Below are positions 14,930 to 22,441 of a stretch of DNA of 23,402 nucleotides, piece by piece. Under the pieces are notes generated by a model that saw only the letters and a program-made list of their open reading frames with translations, ran no database searches and was not told the DNA's origin. The stretch is from Solobacterium sp. (GTDB lineage Bacteria > Bacillota_I > Bacilli_A > Erysipelotrichales > Erysipelotrichaceae), in contig JABZLM010000019.1 in NCBI GenBank assembly GCA_015256775.1, forward strand, positions 1 to 23,402. The letters are read 5' to 3'. The position numbers and the translations under genes are program-made. Numbering within the stretch: position 1 is the first letter of the stretch; the number at the start of each line of letters is the position of its first letter.

Positions 14930-14935
14930 TATAAT
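14930..14935 (+). promoter_or_regulatory. -10 box of the FMN lipoprotein gene
   Basis: TATAAT precedes a 26-nt leader containing AAAGGAGA and then the ATG at 14962. This contrasts with the leaderless genes: here a normal leader and SD site are present. No good -35 is visible. Confidence 0.55.
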
Positions 14936-14961
14936 ACATGTGACTAAAGGAGATAAAGAAC

Positions 14962-15300
14962 ATGAAATTAGTTAAGAGTATTTTAGCAGCAGCTACAATC
15001 CTAACATTAGCAGGTTGCGGATCAAAGGCTATTTACAACGCCGGTACATATGAAGCAACAGCTGAAGGACGTAATGGTGACGTTACAGTTGCAGTTACAG
15101 TTTCAGACTCAAAGATTGAAAAGGTAGAAGTTAAGGACCACAAGGAAACAGCTGGTATCGCTGATGGTGCTTTAGAAGAAGTTCCAGCAGCTATCGTTAA
15201 GCAGAATAAGGCTGATGTAGACACTGTTTCTGGTGCTACACTTACTTCAAACGCAATCATTACAGCAACTAAGGACGCTTTAAAGAAGGCAGCTAAGTAA
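14962..15300 (+). CDS. Small FMN-binding lipoprotein (extracytosolic electron carrier)
   Basis: This 112-aa exported protein has lipobox LAGC with lipidated C19, followed by a single FMN_bind domain (about 26-110). The flavinylation motif is DTVSGAT (D87 to T93, then LTS); FMN would be attached to T93 by an ApbE transferase encoded elsewhere. It has the same domain as the reductase at 4564-6369 and could shuttle electrons to that or similar enzymes outside the membrane (inference). A strong AAAGGAGA SD site precedes it, and codons look like those of highly expressed genes, as in HU next door (GCT, GGT, AAG rich). Confidence 0.85.
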   Translation: MKLVKSILAAATILTLAGCGSKAIYNAGTYEATAEGRNGDVTVAVTVSDSKIEKVEVKDHKETAGIADGALEEVPAAIVKQNKADVDTVSGATLTSNAIITATKDALKKAAK

Positions 15301-15304
15301 GCGG

Positions 15305-15331
15305 AAAGAGGGCATTTTGCCTTCTTTTTTT
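15305..15331 (+). terminator. Terminator of the FMN lipoprotein gene
   Basis: AAAGAGGGCA and TGCCTTCTTT pair with one G-U wobble around TTT and continue into a T-tract ending at 15331. Confidence 0.78.
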
Positions 15332-15346
15332 GTAAAAATAAACAAA
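15330..15346. repeat. Shared A/T motif, copy B (before the HU gene)
   Basis: TTGTAAAAATAAACAAA directly follows the terminator and is followed by TTCGTATCAAAAA. It matches copy C (22302-22317) at 15 of 16 positions across the core. Confidence 0.35.
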
Positions 15347-15404
15347 TTCGTATCAAAAATGCGAAAAACATGCATAAATAAGCACTTTTTTTTAGATTCA
15401 CTAG

Positions 15405-15432
15405 TTGAAAATACATAAAAATCAATTAAAAT
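15405..15432 (+). promoter_or_regulatory. Promoter of the HU gene
   Basis: TTGAAA (15405-15410) and TAAAAT (15427-15432) lie 16 bp apart, about 30 bases upstream of the ATG, with AAAGGAGG in the leader. Confidence 0.6.
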
Positions 15433-15463
15433 TAAGTTATCAAAATAAAAGGAGGCCATAAAC

Positions 15464-15754
15464 ATGGCAACAGTAAAAGTCGTTACAAAAAAGACATTAG
15501 CAGATGATTTAGCAGAAAAATACGGTTTAACAAAGAAGGCTGCTGGAGAAGCAGTTAATTACGTATTTGATGAAATCGCTACAACAATTAAAAAGGGTGG
15601 CGAAGTTTCATTAAATGGCTTTGGTAAGTTTACAGTAGTTAAGAAGAAGGCTCGTACTGGTTTAAACCCAGCTACAGGCGAAAAGATTAAGATCAAGGCT
15701 ACTAAGGCTCCAAAGTTCAAGGCTAGTAAGACTTTAAAGGACTTAGTTAAGTAA
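15464..15754 (+). CDS. hup: HU-family DNA-binding protein
   Basis: This 96-aa basic nucleoid protein forms dimers that bend DNA. The helical N-terminal half (residues 8-45) is followed by GFGKF and the DNA-contacting arm RTGLNPATGEKIKI, a close match to the RxGxNPxTGE family signature. It is rich in lysine, with a strong AAAGGAGG SD site and its own promoter and terminator, as expected for a highly expressed single gene. Confidence 0.95.
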   Translation: MATVKVVTKKTLADDLAEKYGLTKKAAGEAVNYVFDEIATTIKKGGEVSLNGFGKFTVVKKKARTGLNPATGEKIKIKATKAPKFKASKTLKDLVK

Positions 15755-15760
15755 TTTTAT

Positions 15761-15784
15761 GAGCGGTATATCCGCTCTTTTTTT
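15761..15784 (+). terminator. Terminator of the HU gene
   Basis: GAGCGG (15761-15766) and CCGCTC (15772-15777) pair perfectly around TATAT and are followed by seven T. Confidence 0.88.
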
Positions 15785-15800
15785 ATGCATGAAAGTATAA

Positions 15801-15829
15801 AAAACCTGTGTTGTTATGACACAGGTTTT
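15801..15829 (-). terminator. Terminator of the glgP-cyclophilin operon
   Basis: AAAACCTGTGT (15801-15811) pairs perfectly with ACACAGGTTTT (15819-15829). On the minus strand the stem runs into TTTTTTAT, just past the cyclophilin stop codon. Confidence 0.85.
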
Positions 15830-15834
15830 AATGA

Positions 15835-16305
15835 TTAAGCAATGTATACATGCTTGATAATTACTGGGGTTGTTGGCTTATCACGGAAGTCTGTTGGTGT
15901 ATTTGCAATCTCATCAACTACTTCTAAACCTTCAACAACATGTCCAAATGCAGCGTAGTTTCCATCTAGATGTGGAGCGTCTGCATGCATGATGAAGAAC
16001 TGTGAACTTGCGGAGTTAGGATCCATTGCACGAGCCATAGAAATAACACCGCGTACATGCTTGATAGGATTATTAAATCCGTTTGAAGCGAATTCACCAA
16101 CAATGTTTTCCTTGGAACCACCTGTTCCATTTCCAACTGGGTCACCACCTTGAATCATAAATCCAGGAATGATACGGTGGAATGATAATCCATCGTAGAA
16201 GCCTTCACTAACAAGTTTGTTGAAGTTAGCAACTGTCTTTGGAGCAGCTGTTTCATCAAGTTCTAACTTGATAACTTTGCCGTTATTCATTTCGATTACG
16301 ATCAT
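15835..16305 (-). CDS. Cyclophilin-type peptidyl-prolyl cis-trans isomerase
   Basis: This 156-aa single-domain protein has no signal peptide, so it acts in the cytosol on prolyl bonds of folding proteins. The signature FHRIIPGFMIQGGDP (with the catalytic Arg), the SASSQFFI segment and LDGNYAAFG are all present. Length fits the small bacterial cyclophilins. It starts 10 nt after the glgP stop, and the glgP TAG stop is part of the TAGGAGG SD site, so the two are cotranscribed and possibly coupled. Confidence 0.92.
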   Translation of the reverse strand: MIVIEMNNGKVIKLELDETAAPKTVANFNKLVSEGFYDGLSFHRIIPGFMIQGGDPVGNGTGGSKENIVGEFASNGFNNPIKHVRGVISMARAMDPNSASSQFFIMHADAPHLDGNYAAFGHVVEGLEVVDEIANTPTDFRDKPTTPVIIKHVYIA

Positions 16306-16314
16306 GTAAGCCTC

Positions 16315-18573
16315 CTATTTTAAATGCCAGATATCACGGTTGTAGTCTAAGATTGTACGATCACTTGAGAAGAATCCACTCTTAGCAATATTTACTAATG
16401 ACTTCTTCTTCCATGCGAGACGATCTTCGTAATCAGCTAATACACGATCCTTCACTCTGCAGTATTCTTCAATGTCAAGCAATGTCATAAACCAGTCTTT
16501 ATTGATTAGGTTATCACGTAAGTCAGATAACATTTGCTTGTCGCCTAACTTAATAAGTTCTGGACTTGTGATGAAGTCTACACATGCATGAATGAGTTGG
16601 CTGTTGTTGTAGTAATCAGCTGCGTGGTAACCACTTGTTTCGTAGAGTTTGATTACATCATCGGATGAACGTCCGAATGTATAGATGTTATCCTTACCAA
16701 CGAGTTCACCGATTTCAACGTTAGCTCCGTCATTTGTACCTAATGTGATAGCACCATTTAACATGAACTTCATATTACCTGTACCAGAAGCTTCCTTAGA
16801 AGCTAGGGAAATCTGTTCTGAGATATCACATGCAGGAATAACTGTCTCTGCCTTTGTTACGTTGTAGTTTTGTAACATAACAACCTTGAGGTATGGACTA
16901 ACTTCTGGATCGTTCTTAATTAAGTCTTGTAAGCAAATAATCAAGTGAATGATATTCTTTGCCATGATGTATGCAGGTGCTGCTTTTGCACCAAAGATTA
17001 CGGTAATAGGACGAGCTGGCTTTTGACCTGCCTTAATCTGTAGGTACTTATAGATTACCCACAATGCGTTCATCTGTTGACGCTTGTACTCATGTAGACG
17101 TTTTACTTGGATATCGAAGATAGAACTTGGATTGATTTCAATTCCTTCTTCTTTCTTTATCATATCCGCAAGGCGAACCTTGTTTGTGTACTTAATATCA
17201 TCTAACTTCTGTAGTACTGCTGTATCGTTAATATACTTCAATAAGTCTTCTAACTTACTAGCATCCTTACGCCATGCATCACCGATTAATGTATCGATGT
17301 AATTTGCAAGTTCTGGGTTGCAATGCATGATCCATCTACGGAATGTGATACCGTTTGTCTTGTTATTAAACTTAGAGTGGTAAATGTTATAGAATGGCTT
17401 TAATTCTTGGTGTTTTAGAATTTCTGTATGAAGTGCTGCTACACCATTGATAGAATTACTGAAATGCATGTCCATTCTTGCCATGTGTACACGGTGACTA
17501 TCATCGATGATTGTTAATTCTTTATCACCCTTGAAGGCAATATTTACGGCATAGTCTAAACCACCAATAATTGGAACGAGTTGTGGTACAACTTCCTGTA
17601 GATAATCTAGAGGCCACTTTTCTAGCGCTTCGGCAAGAATTGTGTGGTTTGTGTATGCACATGTATTAGCGACAATATCTGCTGCTCTACGGAATGTGAT
17701 ACCTTCATTCATCAATAAACGGATTAATTCAGGAATTACCATAGAAGGGTGAGTATCATTGATCTGGATAGAAACATGCTTATCTAAATCGTTGAGGCTG
17801 TGTCCCTTTTCTTTTTCTTCCTTGATAATCAATTGAGCAGCGTTACTTACCATAAAGTACTGTTGGTAAATACGTAATAACTGACCATCCTTATCACTAT
17901 CGTCTGGGTAGAGGAATAGTGTTAAGTTCTTATCAATATTCTTCTTATCGAACTTTGTGCCATTGTGAACGATAGATTCATCAACAGTATCTAAGTCAAA
18001 TAAGTGTAATGTATTCTTGTTTGTCTTATATCCGATAATATCTAAGTCATACATATGTGAGTAGTATGTCTTACCAGCAAGTTCAACTGGGAAGGATACA
18101 TCAGTATCACGTAATACTGTAGAACCATTTAACCATTCATCAGGAATTTCATGTTGCTTTCTATCCTTAAATTCTTGACGGAATAAACCAAGGTGATAAT
18201 TTAGACCAACACCATCACCCTGTAAGTTTAAAGTAGCGATGGAATCTAAGAAGCAGGCAGCTAAACGACCTAGACCGCCGTTACCAAGTGAAGGTTCCTT
18301 TTCGAAACTTTCAACTGTGCGAATGGACTTACCGTTCTTAGATAATAATTTTGCTAATTCATCATATAGACCTAGGTTGATTAAGTTCTTACCTAACTGT
18401 TTACCGATGAGGAATTCTGCACTGATGTAGTACAACTTCTTTTCACCTGTAATCTTCTTAACATGATCTTGTTCTTCCTTTACGATAGCAACAATCGCAT
18501 CATAAAGTTCTCTGTCAGTGGCATTTTTAATCTGCTTTTTCAAGCTTGACTCAAGTTTTTTCTCTAATGTCAT
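16315..18573 (-). CDS. glgP: Glycogen/maltodextrin phosphorylase
   Basis: This 752-aa cytosolic GT35 enzyme phosphorolyses alpha-1,4-glucans to glucose-1-phosphate. The pyridoxal-phosphate Lys is K602 in EASGTGNMKF, followed by NGAITLGTNDGANVEI. The N-terminal SAEFLIG, SLGNGGLGRLAAC and NDTHP segments are also classic. I start at 18573 because AAGGAGA lies six bases upstream; a frame open to 18612 would add 13 hydrophobic residues across the leader. Length is slightly under E. coli GlgP, but no core motif is missing. It is transcribed divergently from malQ and heads an operon with the cyclophilin. Confidence 0.93.
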   Translation of the reverse strand: MTLEKKLESSLKKQIKNATDRELYDAIVAIVKEEQDHVKKITGEKKLYYISAEFLIGKQLGKNLINLGLYDELAKLLSKNGKSIRTVESFEKEPSLGNGGLGRLAACFLDSIATLNLQGDGVGLNYHLGLFRQEFKDRKQHEIPDEWLNGSTVLRDTDVSFPVELAGKTYYSHMYDLDIIGYKTNKNTLHLFDLDTVDESIVHNGTKFDKKNIDKNLTLFLYPDDSDKDGQLLRIYQQYFMVSNAAQLIIKEEKEKGHSLNDLDKHVSIQINDTHPSMVIPELIRLLMNEGITFRRAADIVANTCAYTNHTILAEALEKWPLDYLQEVVPQLVPIIGGLDYAVNIAFKGDKELTIIDDSHRVHMARMDMHFSNSINGVAALHTEILKHQELKPFYNIYHSKFNNKTNGITFRRWIMHCNPELANYIDTLIGDAWRKDASKLEDLLKYINDTAVLQKLDDIKYTNKVRLADMIKKEEGIEINPSSIFDIQVKRLHEYKRQQMNALWVIYKYLQIKAGQKPARPITVIFGAKAAPAYIMAKNIIHLIICLQDLIKNDPEVSPYLKVVMLQNYNVTKAETVIPACDISEQISLASKEASGTGNMKFMLNGAITLGTNDGANVEIGELVGKDNIYTFGRSSDDVIKLYETSGYHAADYYNNSQLIHACVDFITSPELIKLGDKQMLSDLRDNLINKDWFMTLLDIEEYCRVKDRVLADYEDRLAWKKKSLVNIAKSGFFSSDRTILDYNRDIWHLK

Positions 18574-18611
18574 GAGTATCTCCTTTATCAAAATAATTAA
18601 GACCATAGACA

Positions 18612-18639
18612 ACTATACCATAAATGAGAAAAAAGTGAA
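18612..18639 (-). promoter_or_regulatory. Promoter of glgP
   Basis: On the minus strand TTCACT (18639-18634) and TATAGT (18617-18612) are 16 bp apart. The -35 lies within the palindrome at 18633-18651, so a protein bound there would block it. Confidence 0.5.
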
Positions 18640-18651
18640 TTCTATTCACTT
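18633..18651. promoter_or_regulatory. 19-bp palindrome, candidate operator between glgP and malQ
   Basis: AAGTGAAT, TCT and ATTCACTT form perfect 8-bp arms around a 3-bp centre. It overlaps the glgP -35 and sits immediately upstream of a possible malQ -35 (TGGAAA 18656-18661, with TAATAT 18679-18684). Symmetry and position suggest a shared operator. The cognate regulator is unknown; the sequence is not a classic MalR or cre site. Confidence 0.5.
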
Positions 18652-18705
18652 GACATGGAAAAATATTACTTCATGGGTTAATATTTAAACTGAAAGCGGA
18701 GTTAA

Positions 18706-20169
18706 ATGAATAGTAATATGAGAAAAGCAGGAATTTTAATGCCAGTCGCATCTCTGCCTGGCCGCCACGGATGTGGTACTTTTGGAAAAGAAGCATATGA
18801 TTTTGTAAAGATGATGCATCAGTCGGGTCTAGGCATTTGGCAGTTGTTGCCATTAAACCCTTTAGGATATGGAAATTCACCTTATCAGCCATATTCATCT
18901 TATGCGGTTGATGAGTTGTATATATCATTAGATGTTTTAGCACAACAAGGGTTATTAGAGAAAGTGCCTTCTTATCATCGTAATGATGATGAGATTCAGT
19001 ATGAAGTAGTTCGTGCGTTCCATGATAAGTACTTGCGACTAGCCTATCAGAAATTTGAAAAGGATGAGGCATACGAATCCTTTATCAAGCAGCCTTGGGT
19101 AAAAGAGTATGCAATCTTTAAGACTTTTAAAGTTGCGAACAATTTACGACCTTGGAATGAATGGGAGAAGGAACAGAAAGATTATCCAATCAACCAGAAA
19201 TTAGATTTATCAAAGTATGAAGATGAAATTGCATACCAGATGTTCTTACAGTTTGTATTACATCAACAGTGGCATGCACTTAAGAAATATGCAAATAGTT
19301 TAGGAATTCAGATGGTGGGTGATATCCCATTCTATGTAGGATTAGATTCTGCGGATGTTTGGGCACACCGTGAAAACTTCTTGTTAGATCAAGATGGTAG
19401 ACCAACATTTATCGCTGGTGTTCCACCTGATTACTTTTCAGCGACAGGACAAAGATGGGGCAATCCTATCTATGACTGGAAGTTTATGAAGAAAGATAAA
19501 TTTACATTCTGGATTGAACGTTTATCATACATGGGAAAGATGTTCGACGTTGTTAGAGTCGATCACTTCCGTGCCTTTGATACATACTGGAAGATTCCGG
19601 CAGATTGTCCAACTGCGATTGAAGGCGAGTGGATTGAAGCACCTGGATATGAGTTGTTTGATACATTATTTAAGCAATATCCAAACCTCACTATCGTTGC
19701 GGAAGATTTAGGAGATTTACGTCCAGAAGTATTGGAATTAAGAGATCACTACAAGTTTAGGGGTATGCGTATTGTTCAATTCACATTTGACCCTGAGGGC
19801 ATGGAAGAAGATAAAACTCATCTATTGGTATATACTGGGACTCATGACAACGATACGACATATTCCTGGTATTGCAAACAACCTGCTTCTTTAAGAAGAA
19901 AGATGCGTCAGTACCTATGGAAACACGGATATCGCAAGCATAGCTTTGTCGATGATGTGATTGACTATTCGTTGGATAGTAATGCGGACATGGTAATTAT
20001 TCCGATGTCAGACTGGATCCATGCTGGTAGCCAAGCACGCTTAAACATGCCTGGAAGCGTAGGTGCTCCAAACTGGATGTGGCGGATGAAAGATTTACGC
20101 GCATTTGCGAAACGTATCAAACAAATTAAGTTAGACTTACTACGAGCTAATCGTATCAACCACGACTAA
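18706..20169 (+). CDS. malQ: 4-alpha-glucanotransferase (amylomaltase)
   Basis: This 487-aa cytosolic GH77 enzyme disproportionates maltodextrins, making longer chains for the phosphorylase. The catalytic residues are visible: D286 in VVRVDHFRAFD, E333 in VAEDLG and D381 in TGTHDND. The N-terminal SLPGRHGCGTFG and WQLLPLNPLG...SPYQPYSS segments are diagnostic. GGAG lies four bases before the ATG at 18706. It is divergent from glgP and is followed 13 nt later by uppP with no terminator between. Confidence 0.94.
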   Translation: MNSNMRKAGILMPVASLPGRHGCGTFGKEAYDFVKMMHQSGLGIWQLLPLNPLGYGNSPYQPYSSYAVDELYISLDVLAQQGLLEKVPSYHRNDDEIQYEVVRAFHDKYLRLAYQKFEKDEAYESFIKQPWVKEYAIFKTFKVANNLRPWNEWEKEQKDYPINQKLDLSKYEDEIAYQMFLQFVLHQQWHALKKYANSLGIQMVGDIPFYVGLDSADVWAHRENFLLDQDGRPTFIAGVPPDYFSATGQRWGNPIYDWKFMKKDKFTFWIERLSYMGKMFDVVRVDHFRAFDTYWKIPADCPTAIEGEWIEAPGYELFDTLFKQYPNLTIVAEDLGDLRPEVLELRDHYKFRGMRIVQFTFDPEGMEEDKTHLLVYTGTHDNDTTYSWYCKQPASLRRKMRQYLWKHGYRKHSFVDDVIDYSLDSNADMVIIPMSDWIHAGSQARLNMPGSVGAPNWMWRMKDLRAFAKRIKQIKLDLLRANRINHD

Positions 20170-20182
20170 GAAGGTTAAAAAA

Positions 20183-21025
20183 ATGGATATTATCTTAAAT
20201 ATTATTAAATCTGTAATTTTTGGAATTGTACAAGGTGTCACAGAGTTTCTGCCTATCAGTTCAACAGGTCATTTAATTTTATTACAGACGTTTATGCCTT
20301 TGAATGTCTTTACCGATCCTGCAAAAAATAAAGCCTTCTGGGATGTATACAAGGTCGTGATTCAGTTCGGCAGTATTTTGTCTGTACTGTTGTTGTATTG
20401 GAAGCGTTTATGCCCACTCGGCAAAAACGTATCAGAGCCAAAGAAAAAGAATATCTACCACACATGGCTAATGGTTATCGTGGCATCCATTCCATTAGTA
20501 GCAGGAATGTTACTGAATGATTGGATTGACAATGTGATGAGTGCACCATATATCATCGGTATTACTTTGATTCTCTACGGTATCTTGTTTATATGGATGG
20601 AGAATAGAGAAAAGAAGTTTACAGTTGAACATGTCAGTCAAATCACACCTAAGAAAGCCTTCGGTGTTGGTATGTTCCAGATTTTGGCTTTGGTTCCAGG
20701 AACTAGTCGTTCTGGTAGTACAATCTTTGGTGCAACTTTATTAGGATTTAATCGTGCAACAGCTGCAGAGTTCTCATTCTTTATGGCAATTCCAGCAATG
20801 TTTGGCGCAAGCCTTTTAAAGATTCTCAAAGCAGACTTCTCATTCGGCTTTTGGCCACTCATGATTTTACTCATTGGTACAGTGGTTTCCTTTATCGTTT
20901 CAATTATTGCGATTCGTACCTTAATGAACTACATTCGTAAGAATGACTTCAAGGTATTTGGCGTATATCGTATTATTCTCGGAATTATCGTCCTGATTCT
21001 CTGCATTACACGCTTTATAGCATAG
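20183..21025 (+). CDS. uppP: Undecaprenyl-diphosphatase (BacA/UppP)
   Basis: This 280-aa membrane protein recycles the undecaprenyl lipid carrier for peptidoglycan synthesis and can confer bacitracin resistance. The two active-site motifs are GVTEFLPISSTGHL (18-31) and PGTSRSGST. Multiple hydrophobic helices and length are as expected. AGAAGG precedes the ATG. It lies between malQ and the CcdA-TlpA fusion with gaps of only 12-13 nt, so it is probably cotranscribed with genes of unrelated pathways. Confidence 0.94.
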   Translation: MDIILNIIKSVIFGIVQGVTEFLPISSTGHLILLQTFMPLNVFTDPAKNKAFWDVYKVVIQFGSILSVLLLYWKRLCPLGKNVSEPKKKNIYHTWLMVIVASIPLVAGMLLNDWIDNVMSAPYIIGITLILYGILFIWMENREKKFTVEHVSQITPKKAFGVGMFQILALVPGTSRSGSTIFGATLLGFNRATAAEFSFFMAIPAMFGASLLKILKADFSFGFWPLMILLIGTVVSFIVSIIAIRTLMNYIRKNDFKVFGVYRIILGIIVLILCITRFIA

Positions 21026-21037
21026 AACGGCGGTATT

Positions 21038-22288
21038 ATGAAAGAAATTATTACTCTTGGCGGTCTATTTTTAGAAGGGTTATTATCATTCTTCTCACCA
21101 TGTATTCTTCCACTTGTTCCGTTATACATTGGCTACCTTACAAAGGGTTCCATGATGACAGACGAAAATGGACAGGTACGTTATGATCGAATGAAAACAC
21201 TTATTCTAACAATCGGATTCGTCTTAGGAATCTCGACAGTGTTCGTGATTGCAGGACTTGGATCTAGTGCACTAGCAGCTGTATTCAAGCAATACACATT
21301 GCAGTTTCAAATTGCAGGTGGTGTATTACTAGTCATCCTTGGTCTAGCAAATCTACACATTATCAATATTCCTTTCTTGAATCAGACACACCAAAAGACA
21401 ATGCGTGTAGAAGGTGGGATGACTTTCTTCAAAGCATTTGCGTTGGGATTTGTGTTTAGTTTTGCATGGTCTCCATGCGTAGGTCCATTATTGGCCCAAG
21501 CAATCTTACTAGCATCTACTGCTACAAACGGACTTGGTTGGCTATATATTGCGTCCTATGCGTTAGGATTCATTGTTATCTTCTTACTCATTGGATTCTT
21601 TACAGAAGAAATATTGAATCTAATCAAACGTAATAAGAATGTTGTGAAGTATACAGGTATCGCAAGTGGAATTCTTGTCTTGGCAATGGGATGCTTTATG
21701 TTATTCCAAGGCTTTACAACAATGCATGCACTACAGAATCGTTCTTCTACAACTCCTGCAGAAACAACAGTAGAGAATTCAAAACAGGATACAACTAGTA
21801 AAGAAGATACTTCTAACAAGGAAGATTCATCCACAAAAGAAAATACAGATTCATCAGCAAAGACAGCTATCGAAAAGTATAACTTTGCGCTTGTAGATGG
21901 AGAAGGTAACACTCATAATTTGAGTGATTACAAAGGAAAGACGATTGTTATGAACTTCTTTGGCACATGGTGCCACTACTGTAACGAAGAGTTTGAGGGA
22001 TTACAGAAGATTAATGATGAGATGAAAGATGATGTTCAGGTATTGATGATTGCGGCACCAGGTCTAAATGGTGAAGGTAGTATTCAGTATGTTGAAGAAT
22101 ACATGAAGAAAAGAGGCTATAACTTTACAATTCTGTATGATACAACATTAGAAGCTACAGATACGTATCACATTTCTGGTTATCCAACAACGTATATCGT
22201 TCGACCATCAGGAGATTTCTTAGGATATGTACCAGGCTATGTATCTGAAGAACAAATGCGCAATTATATCAAGACAGCACAAGAATAG
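21038..22288 (+). CDS. CcdA-TlpA fusion: thiol-disulfide electron conduit with extracytoplasmic thioredoxin domain
   Basis: This is a 416-aa membrane protein. Residues 1-230 form a CcdA/DsbD-beta-like core of six helices with conserved Cys in SPC segments at C22 and C147. Residues about 233-276 are a hydrophilic linker rich in S, T, E, K and D with short near-repeats of the S-K-E-D type. Residues 280-416 are a TlpA/ResA-like thioredoxin domain with WCHYC (C312, C315) and a cis-Pro in SGYPTTY. Electrons from cytosolic thioredoxin would cross the membrane through the Cys pair to the fused outside domain, which then reduces target disulfides or sulfoxides. A weak GGCGGT serves as SD. It closes the operon. 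Confidence 0.88.
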   Translation: MKEIITLGGLFLEGLLSFFSPCILPLVPLYIGYLTKGSMMTDENGQVRYDRMKTLILTIGFVLGISTVFVIAGLGSSALAAVFKQYTLQFQIAGGVLLVILGLANLHIINIPFLNQTHQKTMRVEGGMTFFKAFALGFVFSFAWSPCVGPLLAQAILLASTATNGLGWLYIASYALGFIVIFLLIGFFTEEILNLIKRNKNVVKYTGIASGILVLAMGCFMLFQGFTTMHALQNRSSTTPAETTVENSKQDTTSKEDTSNKEDSSTKENTDSSAKTAIEKYNFALVDGEGNTHNLSDYKGKTIVMNFFGTWCHYCNEEFEGLQKINDEMKDDVQVLMIAAPGLNGEGSIQYVEEYMKKRGYNFTILYDTTLEATDTYHISGYPTTYIVRPSGDFLGYVPGYVSEEQMRNYIKTAQE

Positions 22289-22301
22289 TAGAAATCAATG
22301 T

Positions 22302-22317
22302 TTGTGAAAATAAACAA
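22302..22317. repeat. Shared A/T motif, copy C (before the LacI regulator)
   Basis: TTGTGAAAATAAACAA, an imperfect TTGT/ACAA palindrome, differs from copy B at one position. It lies between the ccdA-tlpA stop codon and the operon terminator. Confidence 0.35.
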
Positions 22318-22330
22318 AATTGATTCGTTG

Positions 22331-22354
22331 AAAACCTTCGAAAGAAGGTTTTTT
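22331..22354 (+). terminator. Terminator of the malQ-uppP-ccdA/tlpA operon
   Basis: AAAACCTTC (22331-22339) pairs with GAAGGTTTT (22344-22352) around a GAAA tetraloop and runs into T residues. Confidence 0.88.
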
Positions 22355-22357
22355 CTC

Positions 22358-22386
22358 TTGACACTTTGAAAACGCTCACATATTAT
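22358..22386 (+). promoter_or_regulatory. Consensus promoter of the LacI-type regulator gene
   Basis: TTGACA (22358-22363) and TATTAT (22381-22386) are separated by the ideal 17 bp, the best -35/-10 pair in the window. A cre-like site fills the spacer and LacI-type operator sequences follow the expected start near 22393. Confidence 0.8.
22367..22380 (+). promoter_or_regulatory. CcpA-type catabolite-responsive element
   Basis: TGAAAACGCTCACA fits the cre consensus TGWAARCGYTWNCW at 13 of 14 positions. It lies between the -35 and -10 boxes, a position from which CcpA would repress. Confidence 0.6.
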
Positions 22387-22398
22387 TTTGGTGTATCC

Positions 22399-22424
22399 TG
22401 TAAACGTTTCCGTAAACGGTTACG
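22399..22424. promoter_or_regulatory. Two overlapping LacI-type operators (probable autoregulation)
   Basis: TGTAAACGTTTCCG (22399-22412) and CGTAAACGGTTACG (22411-22424) each have the central AAACGNTT character of LacI-family operators, spaced 12 bp centre to centre. They lie between the promoter and the regulator's start codon, where binding would block its own transcription. Confidence 0.55.
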
Positions 22425-22441
22425 AGTAAAAGGGGTTTTAA

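Noticed and set aside
14884..14961. Terminator for the nuclease gene
   Set aside because: No convincing stem with a T-tract lies between the stop codon and the FMN lipoprotein promoter; read-through is possible.
18574..18612. Upstream start for glycogen phosphorylase adding 13 residues
   Set aside because: The extra residues would be translated from the leader, across the AAGGAGA that serves the ATG at 18573, and the family N-terminus fits 18573.
18650..18684. TTGACA at 18650-18655 as the malQ -35
   Set aside because: The nearest good -10 (TAATAT, 18679) is 23 bp away. The weaker TGGAAA at 18656 has correct 17-bp spacing, so the promoter was left tentative.
18690..18704. cre-like TGAAAGCGGAGTTA before malQ
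   Set aside because: Only about 10 of 14 positions fit the consensus; the right half fails and the sequence is explained by the SD site.
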